Assembly (NCBI RefSeq): GCF_003171515.1
Contig: NC_089390.1
Coordinates: 7,688,001 to 7,752,000 of the forward strand
Source: Pyrenophora tritici-repentis
Taxonomy: Eukaryota; Ascomycota; Dothideomycetes; Pleosporales; Pleosporaceae
Length of the DNA stretch: 64,000 bases
Direction: 5' to 3'
How positions within the stretch are numbered: position 1 is the first letter of the stretch; every line of letters starts with the position of its first letter. Positions 47,909 through 59,374 of this stretch are shown in pieces. Made by a program: the position numbers and the translations under genes. The notes beneath the pieces are model-generated. The model worked only from the letters and a program-made list of their open reading frames with translations, made no database searches and was not told the origin of the DNA.

Positions 47909-48220
47909 GTTGGCAGGCGCGATGTGGGTGTTGTCGTCGCTATAGTGGTGACTTTTCGAGATGCGGGCCTCGGAGGTCGGAGGCTATCTTTCTTAGCGCA
48001 ATTTGATTTCACCAGCTTCCTCAGCTACCCCCCTCACTGTTCGCCGTCGACACTTTGTAACGTTTTCGTCTCGTCTTCTTCGTGTACATATTCCTGTCGC
48101 CTACTTCTCTGCTTCATGGCGTTTATTTTCGCATAAATACCCATTTACGACCGCGCGCCAATTGCACCTCGAACCTACGTCACATTACAATTTTGCCCTG
48201 CAGTCATTGCAGCCATCGCA
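47909..48220. promoter_or_regulatory. Divergent upstream region of RSM18 and CIA84
   Basis: 312 bases between two starts, both genes for mitochondrial proteins. The CIA84 side is rich in CACATT/CACCTC-like leader sequence. No element is assigned. Confidence 0.5.
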
Positions 48221-50711
48221 ATGCCCTCACATTTGACACGAGTCGTATTCCGCAGAATCATCGCCAATGAGCCTCTGCTATATCGGGGATGTCGCTACCG
48301 AGCCCTTCGACCGCATATTGCCACCCAGCATGGCGCTCTCCCACTGTCCAGGATGCAGCGACGGACCTTCTTTGGCAATCTCTTCAAACAACAGCGAAAA
48401 CTCCGACCAGCCGAGGTACCCGCTGGACTTCAGAAGATGTCTGAGGTTCTACAAGCAAAAGCGAATGATACACGACCACCGAAACCCACCGAAATTGCTG
48501 ATGCAATCAAAGACTTCTTCGCGCAAAGAAAGGGCACATTTGAGGACTTCCACATAGGGAGCGCGTATGGTGCACTCTTATACCTGCAGGAAAACCCAAA
48601 GGAGGATGGTCAGCCTTGGTTCAGTATGAAGGACCTCAAGGGCATCTTGGAAAAATTGTTGGCCGCGGGACATCAACCCAAGGTCCTTGGGGAGTGGCAT
48701 CTGGCATTTGGTCGACTTCTGATCGAGGAACTCGCCAAACTTGAAGTCCAGTACAACGAGCAAGATGATTTGTCCAAGAAAGAAATTCCGTTCGCTACTT
48801 ATATCAAATCGAAACAAGTTCGACTGCTGTCGTACTTTGGCGCCACTGCAGAGGCGAGGGAGGTTGCAGCAAGCGGGTTCAAATACGACGCGAAATCATC
48901 CCGCTACATGAGGGAACTCGTTTCCAAAGCGTGGAGAAATGTACTCATGGGAAATATCCGGGAGAGTAATCTAGATGAGATATCAAAGACTATGGATGCA
49001 TCTCAAGCCGTCTCGGTTCCCCTGACTACGACTATGCAAAAAGAACTCGTCTCAGTTTACGCCGAGAATAATCACCTGGATAGCGCAAAGTTCTGGTATT
49101 CCCAGCCTGTTGTCAATGCTAGAGGCACAGCAGTTAAGCAACCCCTGGGAACCACAAGCGCTGCATTGTTGAAGGCTTGCGCCTCGGCAGGCGATCTGAC
49201 CTTTGGTCAGCAAGTCGTAGCCACCATGCTCAAGGATGAAGCGCCGTCTAAAGAAACCTGGGATGCGACACTACTCTGGTCTGTGGCTATCGGCAAAGGC
49301 CCAGATGAAGTCAATCGTATGATTGACGTTTTGATTCGCCGGAACGATGAGGCGCGGCGGAAAGACCCCAAAGTTGAATTGATTCGTCCGGACACTCAGA
49401 CCATCAATGCATTGGTGGAGCATTGCATGTCAAAGCAAGACCCATACGCGGCTGAACGCTATATAGTCTTGGGCGAGAAGCGTGGAATCCTGCCTGATGA
49501 GACCACCTACACCATGCAGATGCAGTATCGTATCTCAGTGGGGGATCTTGATGGTGCCAGAGCTGCTTACTTTAATCTTCAGGGTAGCTTCTCTGGCGAT
49601 GAGCGAAGCGTCGCAGCCATCAATCTGCTGATACAGGCTCTCTGCTCCTCAAAACAACACGTCTTTGACGAGTTGATGGCCATGGTAGACGACCTACATG
49701 AGCGCAAGGCCAATTTCGCCCCCGAAACCGTCGCAGCGCTTACCCTACTGCATCTTCGCAGGGGTGAGGTCCCTGACGCCATGGATCTCCTTCAGATACA
49801 CGCGCATCAGTACTCGCCAGCTCAGCGGAGAATTATCCAAAAGACACTTTTGACCTTCATACTTGACGGTGAAACCAGTACATCAGATGCGTGGGATGGG
49901 TACCAGATGCTACGAAATGTGTTTGCGGAAACGCCACGAGAAGAGCGTATACTCATCATGAAGGAGTTTTTTGCCAGAAATCGATCAGATATGGCTTGCC
50001 ACGTCTTCTTCCATATGCGCAACCATGTCAGTCCTGCGCACAACGCAAACAAAGACGTCTACGTCGCAGCTTTCGTTGGGTTTGCTCGCTGCGCAGACGC
50101 CGAGTCTCTCGAGTTGGCGCACAACCAACTGAAACTGGACCTGAATGTGGACATGGATACTAAACTGCGCAACTCTTTGATGCTTGCCTATGCTGCCACT
50201 GGAGAAAACAGAAAGGCGCTCCGCTTCTGGAGAGACATTTGCGAATCCAAAGAAGGCCCAACATATAACAGCATAGCCATTGCCTTTAGATCCTGCGAAG
50301 GAATGCACTTTGGATCCGAGCACGCAAAGTCCATCTGGGAGCGTCTGAAGGAGCAAGACATTGAAATCGACAAGACCATCTGGACTGCCTACATGTCAGC
50401 CGTTGCACGAAACCATAACCACGATGAGGCCAGGGAGCTTATGGAGAATGTAGAGGAGGAGTATGGCTTCACTCCGGACCTTCACATGTACGTACGGGCG
50501 TGGTGGGAGTTTGTCCATTATACTAACAACTTACAGTCTAGGTAGCTGGTTCAACTGCACGGCTAATAGCAATAAGCAAGAAGATGTCGAGGCCTGGATC
50601 AGGCAACGGTATCCGGAAGTGTGGAGCCAGATGGAAGCTCTGGGTCATTGGGTTACTATGGATGGCTTTGGGTACCGACAGTATAACATCAACCGTGACC
50701 TTGATCCGTAG
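48221..50711 (+). CDS. cia84: Mitochondrial complex I intermediate-associated protein 84 (CIA84-like), PPR-type helical repeat protein
   Basis: Exons 48221-50487 and 50537-50711 (49-bp intron) give 813 residues. The start MPSHLTRVVFRRIIA and following RGCRYRALRPH..RMQRRTFFGNLF form a mitochondrial presequence with a processing-like RRTFF. The body is a series of about 35-residue helix pairs of pentatricopeptide type (for example TTSAALLKACASAGDLTFGQ, DDLDGARAAYF-like, RNSLMLAYAATGENRKALRF, KTIWTAYMSAVARNHNHDEA). The second exon adds LGSWFNCTANSNKQEDVEAW. In Neurospora CIA84 assists assembly of the membrane arm of complex I and is not part of the finished enzyme. The length and overall order fit. 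Another mitochondrial PPR protein is possible. Confidence 0.75.
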
Positions 50712-51183
50712 ACGGTGTGGGAGAAGCGTATATTAACTGGCATGTTTTGGTCTGTCTGCAGATTTATTATATTTGAACAGAAATATACACGCTATTCCAC
50801 ACACTAGCTGAAGACGCATTCGTCATCCCTTGCTTTCCCCGCACGTTCAAAGTGCGCGGTGTTTCCCGTCTCACCCATTTTACTTGTTTGTTGTTTTGCC
50901 TTCGCTCTTTCCTCGCCACCTGCTCCTGCCCCCACGTGATAGCTTGCTCACCTTGACTTTTCTCCGCTTCCTTGTTAGTACATAACATCCACTCTTCTTC
51001 ACCAACCCTTCCTCGCTCCATCTCTACTCTCCGCCACTGCTACCTCAACTGCTCAAGCTTCTACCCTGGTTGCAGTCCACATTCAATCGAACCAATCTGA
51101 ATTTTGATCAAGTCACGCGCTCAAGGTGAGTGCTTCCTTTGTAGCTGTCGAGACGAGGATTTACTAACATATTAGCCGTCAAC
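50712..51183. promoter_or_regulatory. Upstream region of the secreted two-module protein, with a 5'-UTR intron at 51126-51175
   Basis: Non-coding. The stretch is CT-rich. Just before the ATG (51184) there is a consensus intron: GTGAGT at 51126, branch site TTACTAAC, and acceptor TTAG at 51175, leaving an 8-base leader remnant CCGTCAAC before the ATG. Confidence 0.6.
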
Positions 51184-52032
51184 ATGCGCTTTCTCTGCTT
51201 TCTCGTGGGCTTAATTGGTCTCGCTGGCACGGGCATCGGTGCACCTACTGAGTCTCACTCCGTCAACGTCCGCGACCTTGACGCCCAAGGCATTGACGTT
51301 CACAACATCGACAGCAACGGTATTTCTGCCAACGATCTCCCGTTGCCTATTCCAGTTGCCAATATCTACGTCTGCGCCGAACAAACATCCACTGGCTGCA
51401 AGCTTATCAATGCCCACAACTTGTGTCTACCTTTCGGATCGGATTTTGCCTACAAGTCCAACTATGTTCGCCAAGCCAAGGGCACATACTGCGTATACTA
51501 TACCAAGACTGGATGCATGGATGGAGATGTGTACTTTCGGTACACGAGCTTTCCGAAACTAGAGGCAGAGTTCACGGGCTGGGGTGTCAAGACGCTAGCG
51601 GGAATATTCTGCGCAGGAACAGGTCAAACTCTTGACGTTCCTGGCGACGAAGCCCATGCCGTTGCTTCGCGTGATACCGGTTTACTCTCAGTCAGCGCAT
51701 CTGACTCTGAAGAAGCTAAACTTGATAGTGTGGACGCTCTTGGCAAGGTACCGGGTGATACGACCATCTGCCACGGTCTCAACTTCACGTACTGCAACGA
51801 CAACCGCATCAACGCCATACAGCAGTGTGCAAACTTTGATTCTATCGATATCGGACCCGCTTCTTTGATTCAATACCCCGGTGCGTATTGTAAGTGGTAC
51901 AGCGACTTTGGGTGCAACGACAAGACCTTGGTTGGGGCCATTGATTCCATGCACAGCGCGGTTGCGATCGCTGATCTCAGGGAGTATACGAACCAGTTCT
52001 TCAGCGTGAAGTGTGAGGCTCACGCTTGGTAG
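51184..52032 (+). CDS. Secreted protein with two related six-cysteine modules, family unknown
   Basis: One exon, 282 residues. The signal peptide is MRFLCFLVGLIGLAGTGIGA, cleaved near A20. A propeptide-like stretch follows with a DLDAQGIDV/NIDSNGISA near-repeat (about 31-50). Two modules share cysteine spacing. The first has C64, C72, C81, C103, C111 and C143. The second has C196, C204, C215, C236, C244 and C277. Both read C-x7-C-x8 to 10-C-x20 or 21-C-x7-C-x31 or 32-C, with matching GTYCVYYTKTGC and GAYCKWYSDFGC around the fourth and fifth. A Ser/Asp/Glu linker (about 150-190) separates them. Six or more disulfides are likely. It might be an effector or wall-associated protein, but this is inference. 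I do not recognise the fold. Confidence 0.8.
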   Translation: MRFLCFLVGLIGLAGTGIGAPTESHSVNVRDLDAQGIDVHNIDSNGISANDLPLPIPVANIYVCAEQTSTGCKLINAHNLCLPFGSDFAYKSNYVRQAKGTYCVYYTKTGCMDGDVYFRYTSFPKLEAEFTGWGVKTLAGIFCAGTGQTLDVPGDEAHAVASRDTGLLSVSASDSEEAKLDSVDALGKVPGDTTICHGLNFTYCNDNRINAIQQCANFDSIDIGPASLIQYPGAYCKWYSDFGCNDKTLVGAIDSMHSAVAIADLREYTNQFFSVKCEAHAW

Positions 52033-53184
52033 AGCGGGTATGCATGGGGTTTGATCCACTGTTATGGGTGGTGGTGTCTTAGAAACCAAGGTTTGCGGGA
52101 GGACAGTGATTTTCTCTGCACAGGAACACTCGAGTAAAGTCTAGTTTGAAAGCTACAATGAAACCAGTCGAAACATTTGATTATCTTTGCATTTTGCATG
52201 ACTTGTAAAACGTCTGCTAGGGCCTTTTAACACGTGCCACCAGTTCATCGCCATATTGTCTGTGCCTTGACTTATACGCGATGTATTTGGTTTTATGATA
52301 TAAGTGAAAAGGCTGTGGTGTCATAGGTAAGCTATGCTCCTTGTGAGAAAAACGTTTTGGTTACACATCCATGTTCTTCGCCTAGGCGTCTACATGGCGC
52401 ATTTCTAGACTTACTAAGCGGGCAACTATGCCATGTATCCTCCAGCCTCCAGCCATCACATTCTCTGACACGAAAATGGCATTCGAGGGTGTTGACTAGC
52501 GCTTTCTAAAATCTAGCTCTTGTTTAGTTTGTCGTGTTTTGATCCGTAACTGCTTTTTTTATTAGTTTTGCGTGGTTGTGGACATGGAAAAGTCAATAGG
52601 TTCAGAGCTTGAGTTGAAAGATGGATTATCTTATTGAGTTTTGTGGGCCAAAGGGCAGAAAGGCCACTAATTGCTTCGTCCCAACCAAGGTTCAGCCAGC
52701 CAGCCTTGGCATAGCTTCACAGTTGAGCTCTGTCAAAATTATCTGATTATCTTGTGTAGGTTCTTCGAAAAATGGAGATGCATAGTAGAGAGTATAAGGC
52801 ATTTACACAGGTTCATATATCTGCATTACCTTATAAGAGGCTCATGGTAAGACATCTTCGCTTGGGTGTAGCGTGGTAGCGAAGATAGGCTCCACACGTG
52901 GATACATTGTATAGATGTGTTAATCTCGCTTAGGGTACCATTAGGTTATATGAGGTATTAATTGATATCGATGCGCTATATCCAGCCAAGGTCCCGTACA
53001 CTACCACAGTTCCCCAACTGTGGATATGGTATGAATAAGCCTTATTCTATATAGAAAGGAGTTCACGCCAGCCAGCAAACGTATTTGAGAGATAATACTT
53101 CTATTAATTTCTTCCGTATCTTCAGCATGTCTCTTGGTCTGGTCTTCGCCTTTGTCACTTAATTTTACAACATCGTTTCCCGAT
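52033..53184. other. Gene-poor stretch of 1.15 kb
   Basis: No gene is supported. It is T/A-richer than the neighbours. The first 150 bases should be the 3' untranslated region of the secreted protein gene. Confidence 0.5.
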
Positions 53185-54288
53185 ATGGAGGACGAACGTT
53201 GGTTATGGCCCTTCAAAACCAATGCTGAATTTCACAGACAGAATAGCGGACAAAATATCCAGCACAATATTAATCGGCCTTCTATATTAGAGCATCAAGC
53301 TACGACCTACGTACCCCTGGCTGCGAACATGGGCTCTGCCACTCCTCATACATCATCCGATTTCAGGCCATCTACGGAGTTTAGAGCCAGGACACCGGAA
53401 GAAGGCCGGCCGCAACGCCTCCCTCTCACAGATCCAAAAGATCGACTGCAATGCCTTCGGGAGCGGCTCAAGGGAACTGCCAAAGGATTGGCATGGGGAG
53501 CTACCGCTGATCACTCCTCGAGTACCGTGCTACTTCCCCCCCAAGGGAAGACATTAAAAAGTGACAGTGTGCGGAAAATCTGGGAAGATGACCGCCATCC
53601 AAGTGTTGTGGCTGGTGGGCATCACACTCAGGGCTCTGCAAACGCTTCAACAGTTCTTCCGCAATGCGCTCCTATATACTGCCAAAACGAAACCCCATAC
53701 CGCGCTGGAAATACAAGCACCATTTCACCCAGCCCTGCTGCTTTCGTTTACACAAATGCTCAATCTTCGAGACCAGTGCAGTCTATCAAAGAACAAGGAA
53801 CACGCAGCACTGGCCCCCTTACTAGCGGTCACCCACCAAAACACCCTCCAGCCTCCACCGTAAGCAGAAACTGGAGACAACGAGATAACTCTCCCTATCT
53901 CGACCCCGTCCAACCCAACCAGCATGTTCAACGTCAGTTTCCCTCTACAAAATTCACACGACCGCAAGCACCGCTTCAAGCATCATACCAAGCACTGTCT
54001 GAAGCACCATCACGAGCATTACCGCCACAGGTACGACAACACGCATCACTCCAAGTACCACCGCTACAGGTACGACCACAGGCACCGCCCCAACCACGAC
54101 TCCAATCAACCCCCCCAACTACCACCACCCCCACCCCCTCAACCCCAAACATATCAAACAGCCGCACCTCCGTACATCCCTGCATGCATATCCTACAACC
54201 CGCAACCAGCAGCCCGCTACCCCCGAGCCACCAAATCTCGGCACAAGATCAGGCCAGTTCCCACCTGCATTCTTTGAGGCGCTGCTGA
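53185..54288 (+). CDS. Proline/glutamine-rich protein, uncertain model
   Basis: The open frame starts at MEDERWLWPFKTNAEFH (53185) and gives 367 residues to a stop at 54286-54288. The first 130 residues have mixed composition; the rest is Pro/Gln/Ser/Thr-rich and disordered. Immediately beyond and out of frame (54258-54401) is a protein-like stretch FPPAFFEALLSDAKKYPDCP then GCKQEMHIDCPN and HMSWCTRGRWC. It would make a plausible cysteine-bearing C-terminus if a small intron or a frameshift lies between about 54030 and 54250. I could not fix the splice sites, so the 3' half of this model is unreliable. No family is recognised. Confidence 0.4.
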   Translation: MEDERWLWPFKTNAEFHRQNSGQNIQHNINRPSILEHQATTYVPLAANMGSATPHTSSDFRPSTEFRARTPEEGRPQRLPLTDPKDRLQCLRERLKGTAKGLAWGATADHSSSTVLLPPQGKTLKSDSVRKIWEDDRHPSVVAGGHHTQGSANASTVLPQCAPIYCQNETPYRAGNTSTISPSPAAFVYTNAQSSRPVQSIKEQGTRSTGPLTSGHPPKHPPASTVSRNWRQRDNSPYLDPVQPNQHVQRQFPSTKFTRPQAPLQASYQALSEAPSRALPPQVRQHASLQVPPLQVRPQAPPQPRLQSTPPTTTTPTPSTPNISNSRTSVHPCMHILQPATSSPLPPSHQISAQDQASSHLHSLRRC

Positions 54289-54929
54289 GTGATGCGAAAA
54301 AGTACCCAGATTGCCCCGGATGTAAGCAGGAGATGCATATTGATTGCCCGAACAGTTTGTTGCATATGAGCTGGTGTACGAGGGGGAGGTGGTGTGCGTG
54401 AGAGGGTGAAGAGGAGGCGGAGGGGTTGGAGACGAGGTGGAGGGTGGAAAAGGAGGGATGTAGGGTGTTATCATGTCATGGTGTTGTATTCGACTTTGAT
54501 ATTTACGGGCGCTTTTTCTTTGGTTTGGTCAACGGGTGTTGTACGGGATTTGTTCTTCTCCACTTAGCGAATGGGTACTTTTTTTCGATCCGGTATTCGC
54601 CTCAATATTTCTTTTATTTCTTTGTGAAGTCAATGGTAACTTGTTCTCAGGAAGCAGGCGTTGTTTGGAGTTTTGATGTCTGCTTTACGAAATTGATACA
54701 TTCATCTCGTCACAATACAGCAATGACGGAGTGACAAAATTGGGGAAAAGAGCATGTGATGAATACTTTAACAAAGACAGCGCACAGCGCGTATATGATT
54801 CATGAATATTGCTACATGGCCTGAAAGCCCAAGTGACCATACCGTTGGCATCGCGAGAAACTCCCATTCCACATATATCTCCATGGCCCCAAACGCCCAA
54901 AATACAATATCCGAACCCGACCCAATCAC
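54289..54929. other. Intergenic gap
   Basis: The first 115 bases may be coding in another frame (tail of the preceding gene). The rest is T-rich and non-coding, between convergent genes. Confidence 0.45.
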
Positions 54930-56089
54930 CTAGATAGACTCACCAGTATCCGCCCTTGACCTCCTCCCATCCGATCGAACCCTCCCCTCCGTCGGCGTAT
55001 TCGCCCTCTTCTCACCGGGACTCCACTCCATACCCGGCGCTGGCAATCCCACACCGACGGCATCCTCCCTGGCCCTCTGCCTATCCCCACTCATCCGCGG
55101 CGGTGGTGCTACATCCTCCCTGACCCTCTGCCTATCGCCACTAACCCTGCCACTCGCCTCTCTAAAGCTAGCCGCAGAATCAATTCGCGTACCGGGTGAT
55201 CCTTCGCCCTCGGTAACCAGTCTCACACCCGCCGTACGCTGACGTTCGCGTTCCGCAACCGCACGTTTTCCCTCAGCTTTCTTCTTTTCAAACTCGATGA
55301 TCAGCGTTTTGAAATACGCCTCTGCGGCGCTGGTGGCTGAGTAATGCACAGGCGTCCAGCTGTAACTATTGCTCGCGAGGGGGTTGGCTCCGTACTGCAG
55401 TAACATGCGCATTGCTTTTAATTCACCAGCTGCCGATGCATGATGTAGAGCTGTGTTACCCTGGTCGTCGCACGCGGTGAGGATATTGGGCCCGCCATGT
55501 GCGATCAACGTGGGTATCAAGTGCAGGGTACCGGCCCCACTCTTGCATGCCAGCATGAGGGCATCGAGACCGGCTTTGTTCTTCCAGCTCACGCAGGCGG
55601 GGAAGCGTTTAGCGAGGTAGACGCCGCATTCTTCTTTTCCGGCCATGGCGGCGAGCATCAGCGGTGTTTCCCAGTCGTTGTTACGCGAGATCATGCCGTC
55701 TTCGTGGCCTTCGTCGACGAGGTACTCGGCGATAGATGTGAAGCCATGTTTGGCCGCGAGATGGAGTGACGTGTTTGAGCGGTCTTCAAAGTCTGGGTTG
55801 CGTAGGTTTTTGCGATTGTTGCTGATTATGCGCTTGACGAGGGAAAGGTCGTTGAGGAGGATGGCGCGGCGGAGGCGCCGCTGTACGTCAATCCTGGGGT
55901 GGAGTAAGCATTGTACAGGTATTGCACACGCATAGCAGAAGTAGAGTATTCGATATGGCACGTGTAGCTAGGAATATATCATTAAACTTACATGGCTGCT
56001 GCAATGAAGCATGGTTGGTTCTCACGAGGCACAGTGTCCTGGTCGCGTTGGTGACGTGAGGTAGAGCTAGTGTGGGGCAAGCGTTGCAT
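54930..56089 (-). CDS. Ankyrin-repeat protein resembling TORC2 subunit Avo2
   Basis: Exons 56089-55992 and 55893-54930 (98-bp intron) give 353 residues. The start is MQRLPHTSSTSRHQ. The join reads CFIAAAM then IDVQRRLRRAILLNDL. About five ankyrin repeats span residues 40-230 (SNTSLHLAAKHGFTSIAEYL, ETPLMLAAMAGKEECGVYL, LDALMLACKSG, GNTALHHASAAGELKAM, WTPVHYSATSAAEAYF). Then comes a basic/acidic coiled stretch (EFEKKKAEGKRAVAERERQ) and a disordered tail with a repeated RMSGDRQR(V/A)RED element. Yeast Avo2 is a non-essential TORC2 component with N-terminal ankyrins and a disordered tail, and this layout matches. The ankyrin call is firm and the Avo2 call tentative. Confidence 0.78.
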
Positions 56090-56356
56090 CTTGGATCCAT
56101 GATTGCGGGGGCTAATTCACGCCATCACTGAGCTTGCTGCAACTAGCTAGCACAAGCGGTGATGTGCACATGGATCCCTCTGCAAGATTAGCGACTCCGG
56201 ATACTATCAAATGTCACATGTCAAGGGCACATTGAGTCTAGTTCATGTCGATTCTGTTCATTTATGCATGGTGAAGATGTCCCTTCACCCGTCTATCAAT
56301 GCCAGCCCAGCGGCTATCTTACATGCTCGAGCATCAGATCGTCAGCTTCGAAGCTT

Positions 56357-58087
56357 TTACAAGCCTTCAAAGTCACCAGCCGCATCATCCTCGTCAATAT
56401 CACCATCCTGAATCTCCTTGGCCAACTCGCGTTCTCTCTCGCGTGCCTCCTGAGCGTTCTTGAGTTCCAGACGATGTTGGTTCATGGGGTAACGCATCGC
56501 CTTGACGCACTCGTCGTGTAGGGTTAGGCATGCCCGAATGCGCTCGTGGAACGCCTCACCAGGCTCGCGGGTGGCGTAAATGTCTCCAGCCACCTTGGTT
56601 TGCATGAAACCCTTTTCGTGGTCGATGGAAGCCTCTATGACTCCATCACGGATAGCCTTTGCAACAATGTATTCGGCCGACTCCTCACTCTCCAAGCCGA
56701 GGCGGATGCAGATGTCACGGAGGGAGATGCGCGAGTAGGAAAGCGACAACATGCGAATGCCGGTCTTGATGACGTTTTGTCGCAGGCGCAGGATGAGCGT
56801 GTAGGTGCCGTCACGGTGGAAGACAGAAGATGACATCTGGACCACTTTCAGGAAGCCTTGAAGGTCACCAACGCGGACAGCCTGGACCAGACGGAAGTAA
56901 GGTTCCATGGCACGCTCCAGACGAGGCTGGCTGAAGACATCGCGCTCAGGGATGTCACCCATCAACAACTCTACGACAATAAGAAGCTTCATAGAAGCCT
57001 GGTAGAATCCCGTCGCGCAGTGGGCAGACGGCGACTTGCGCGTGGCACTGATGAGATGCTCGTGTGCCTCGGTGTAGGAGAGCTGGATAGCTCGTATACG
57101 TCCAAGGTAATACAGGTACCTCGCAACCTGGTTGTTGGGTGCGTTTGGTGGGAATTGTGTCTGCGCAACGAGGAGATCGGCTTGTGTAATGTCGGCGGTC
57201 GAGAGGTAGTTTCGGAGGAGAAGCGTGGTGACGGAAGCCTGCGTATCTGGGTCTTTTCGAAGCACTGCACTGCGGAGAGCAGCGAGGAGCTTTCCACGGA
57301 TATTGATGACGGGCGATTGCTTGGACGGGGGCTTGGGGTCCATCTCCTCGTGGAAGAGGGAGAAGTAGAAGTATGCCTTTGCCGCCAGCGAGTCGAGCGT
57401 CCGCCTGTTCAGCTCACGGATCTTGTCTACCAGCTTCTCAGCAAACTCGGCGCCCTCTTCGAATTCCTTTTGGTCGTAGAGATAGACCTGACTTGTCAGT
57501 ACTAAACTAAACATGGCGCGGTGCAACCAGACATACCTGTATCAGGATGGCTATGTATACGTCAATCTCAGGCAGAGGTTCCTTGGTGTTGTTCTTGTTA
57601 AGTTGCACCTCCTCCTTGTACTGAGATACAACGTTCTGTATCGCCTCGCCATCCATGCCAATGTACTCGATAAAGGTCCGCGCCGTGGCGTTGTTGGGCG
57701 AGTATGTCAGGATAATGACAGAGCATAGTACGCGATCCGTAAGCCTCTTGCGGAGTGATGATATTGAGCGCAGAGCGCGCAGCGTGAATCGGGTATCAAA
57801 CTGGGCTACGGCTCGTTCCAGTAGGACAAAGTTGGCCCGGATGTCTGTCGTTGTCGGATCAGCACGTTGGTACAGATACTTGCAAGACGCGACCTCGGTG
57901 GCAATCATGTGATTCGGGCACATCTTGCGAACCGGCCATGACGACGTGCAGTTGGAACACGGGCATTTGGAGGTAAACGGCATCTTGGACGGGAAGTGGG
58001 CTACTTACCCGCAATCGTCTTCTGCTCGACATTCTCGGTTTTGGGCTGTTCGCCCTCGGTGACGACGCCTTCCATGCTATCCGCCAT
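56357..58087 (-). CDS. rpn3: 26S proteasome regulatory (lid) subunit Rpn3
   Basis: Exons 58087-58009, 57844-57537 and 57487-56357 give 505 residues. The first intron is long for the window (164 bp), the second 49 bp. The start is MADSMEGVVTEGEQ. Joins read QKTIA then DIRANFVLLERAVAQFD, and AILIQ then VYLYDQKEFEEG. Rpn3-typical helices follow (RFTLRALRSISSLRKRLT, NNQVARYLYYLGRIRAIQL, GFYQASMKLLIVVELLMGDIPE), then the PCI winged helix (RISLRDICIRLGLESEESAEYIVAKAIRDGVIEA, in parts, about residues 390-440) and an acidic tail DIDEDDAAGDFEGL. Rpn3 is a PCI scaffold of the proteasome lid. It is divergent from SPC34 with a 221-bp shared region at 58088-58308. Confidence 0.94.
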
Positions 58088-58308
58088 TATGGTCGCTCTT
58101 GTGTTGTGTATGCGGAGAGACGGAAGGTGCAGTGGGAGACGGGGGTAGTGGTGGTGGGCGAGGGATGATGTTGATGCTTTGCTGAGGTTGGAGCTCCGGC
58201 CAGCTTCACTGACGCCAGCGCGGAACTCGGGGAATAGTTATCGAGCACCGAGCCCGACATTGTTTACCCCCCCGCGTCACTTTATTGCCATTCTGTACGC
58301 ATATCAAA

Positions 58309-59186
58309 ATGACCCTCTTGGATGCGCATCTAGAGCAAATCTCGCTCTGCGCAGCGTCAATTGCTGAATTGCCGTATGTTCACCGTCCCTTCATCCAGGC
58401 ATCGACTGAACACACGCAGATTCGCTCCGCCCAAGATCTTCACAAACGCACTATTGCAGAACCATGATATCACTAGTCTTATAAGAGACACGGAGCTACA
58501 TGAACGCGCCTTGTTCTCTGTTCCCCCGCCACCTGCACCGCCCAAACATGCAGAACCCGCCCCGTCGACCAACAGGCGCAACACCATCTTCAACCCCAAC
58601 GGCGGCCCAGGCGCCAGCATATCAGGAGGTGGTGCCAATGCCGTGAGAGCACCTAGGCGTAACACGGCTGTGGCTGCTGTGTTGGGAAATGAACTGGTAG
58701 AGAGAATAAGGAGAGGTGGCGGAGGAGGTGCAGGCTCAGGTTTGGGCTATAGGATGTACGATGGGAAGAATAAGAACGAGATTGATGTTGAGTCGCTACT
58801 CGAGGGTGCTGAGAAGCTGCTTGGAGTCTAGTATGGGAGGCATATCTGAGTTTTTGCAAATGGCTAACCAAGACAGCCCAATCCCAGGCGCACACGACAA
58901 GATTGCTACACTTCGCCAACGACACGCCCAAGTCATCGCATCCGTCGACTATTACGAGGGCCGCCTCGCCGAACAGCAGACACAACTTGGCAAGCTGAAT
59001 CGATCTCGTGGTGACTACATGGATGAGGACGTGGACGAAGCTGAAGAGGCCCCAGAACCCGTCACAGTTTTGACCGAAGAAGATCTGCGACGAGAAGAGG
59101 AAGAGGTTCGACAGCTGGAAAAGAAGAAGAGAGAACTGGAAAGTCGTGTCCAGTCCATGTCACGAGATATATCAGGTTTACGATGA
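58309..59186 (+). CDS. spc34: DASH/Dam1 complex subunit Spc34
   Basis: Exons 58309-58373, 58420-58830 and 58877-59186 with two 46-bp introns give 261 residues. The start is MTLLDAHLEQISLCAASIAE. The first join reads ELPF then APPKIFTNALLQNHDIT, the hallmark Spc34 segment. The second exon ends EGAEKLLGV plus TA; the apparent stop TAG there is split by the donor, and splicing gives a tyrosine: GVYPIPGAHDKIATLRQRHA. The C-terminal part is coiled coil (LEKKKRELESRVQSMSRDIS). Spc34 is part of the ring-forming DASH complex that couples kinetochores to microtubule plus ends. A one-frame reading would wrongly end the protein at 58831. Confidence 0.9.
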
Positions 59187-59374
59187 GCATCGGCGTCGTC
59201 GGCATTTGTGCCCGGAGTTACAATAAGATACCCATGTTTTCGACTTGAAGAATTTCGACACGCGTATGGAATCAGGCTAGTGAGCCTTTCAGGGCCTCTC
59301 AACATGTGCCCAGGAAAATGCCATCCGCAATCCCATTTCTAAAGTCAAACGCTCATTGCACTTATATCCCACTT

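Noticed and set aside
53924..54277. 117-codon His/Pro-rich frame overlapping the proline-rich ORF
   Set aside because: It is a shifted reading of the same CA-rich repeat-like DNA, with no independent support.
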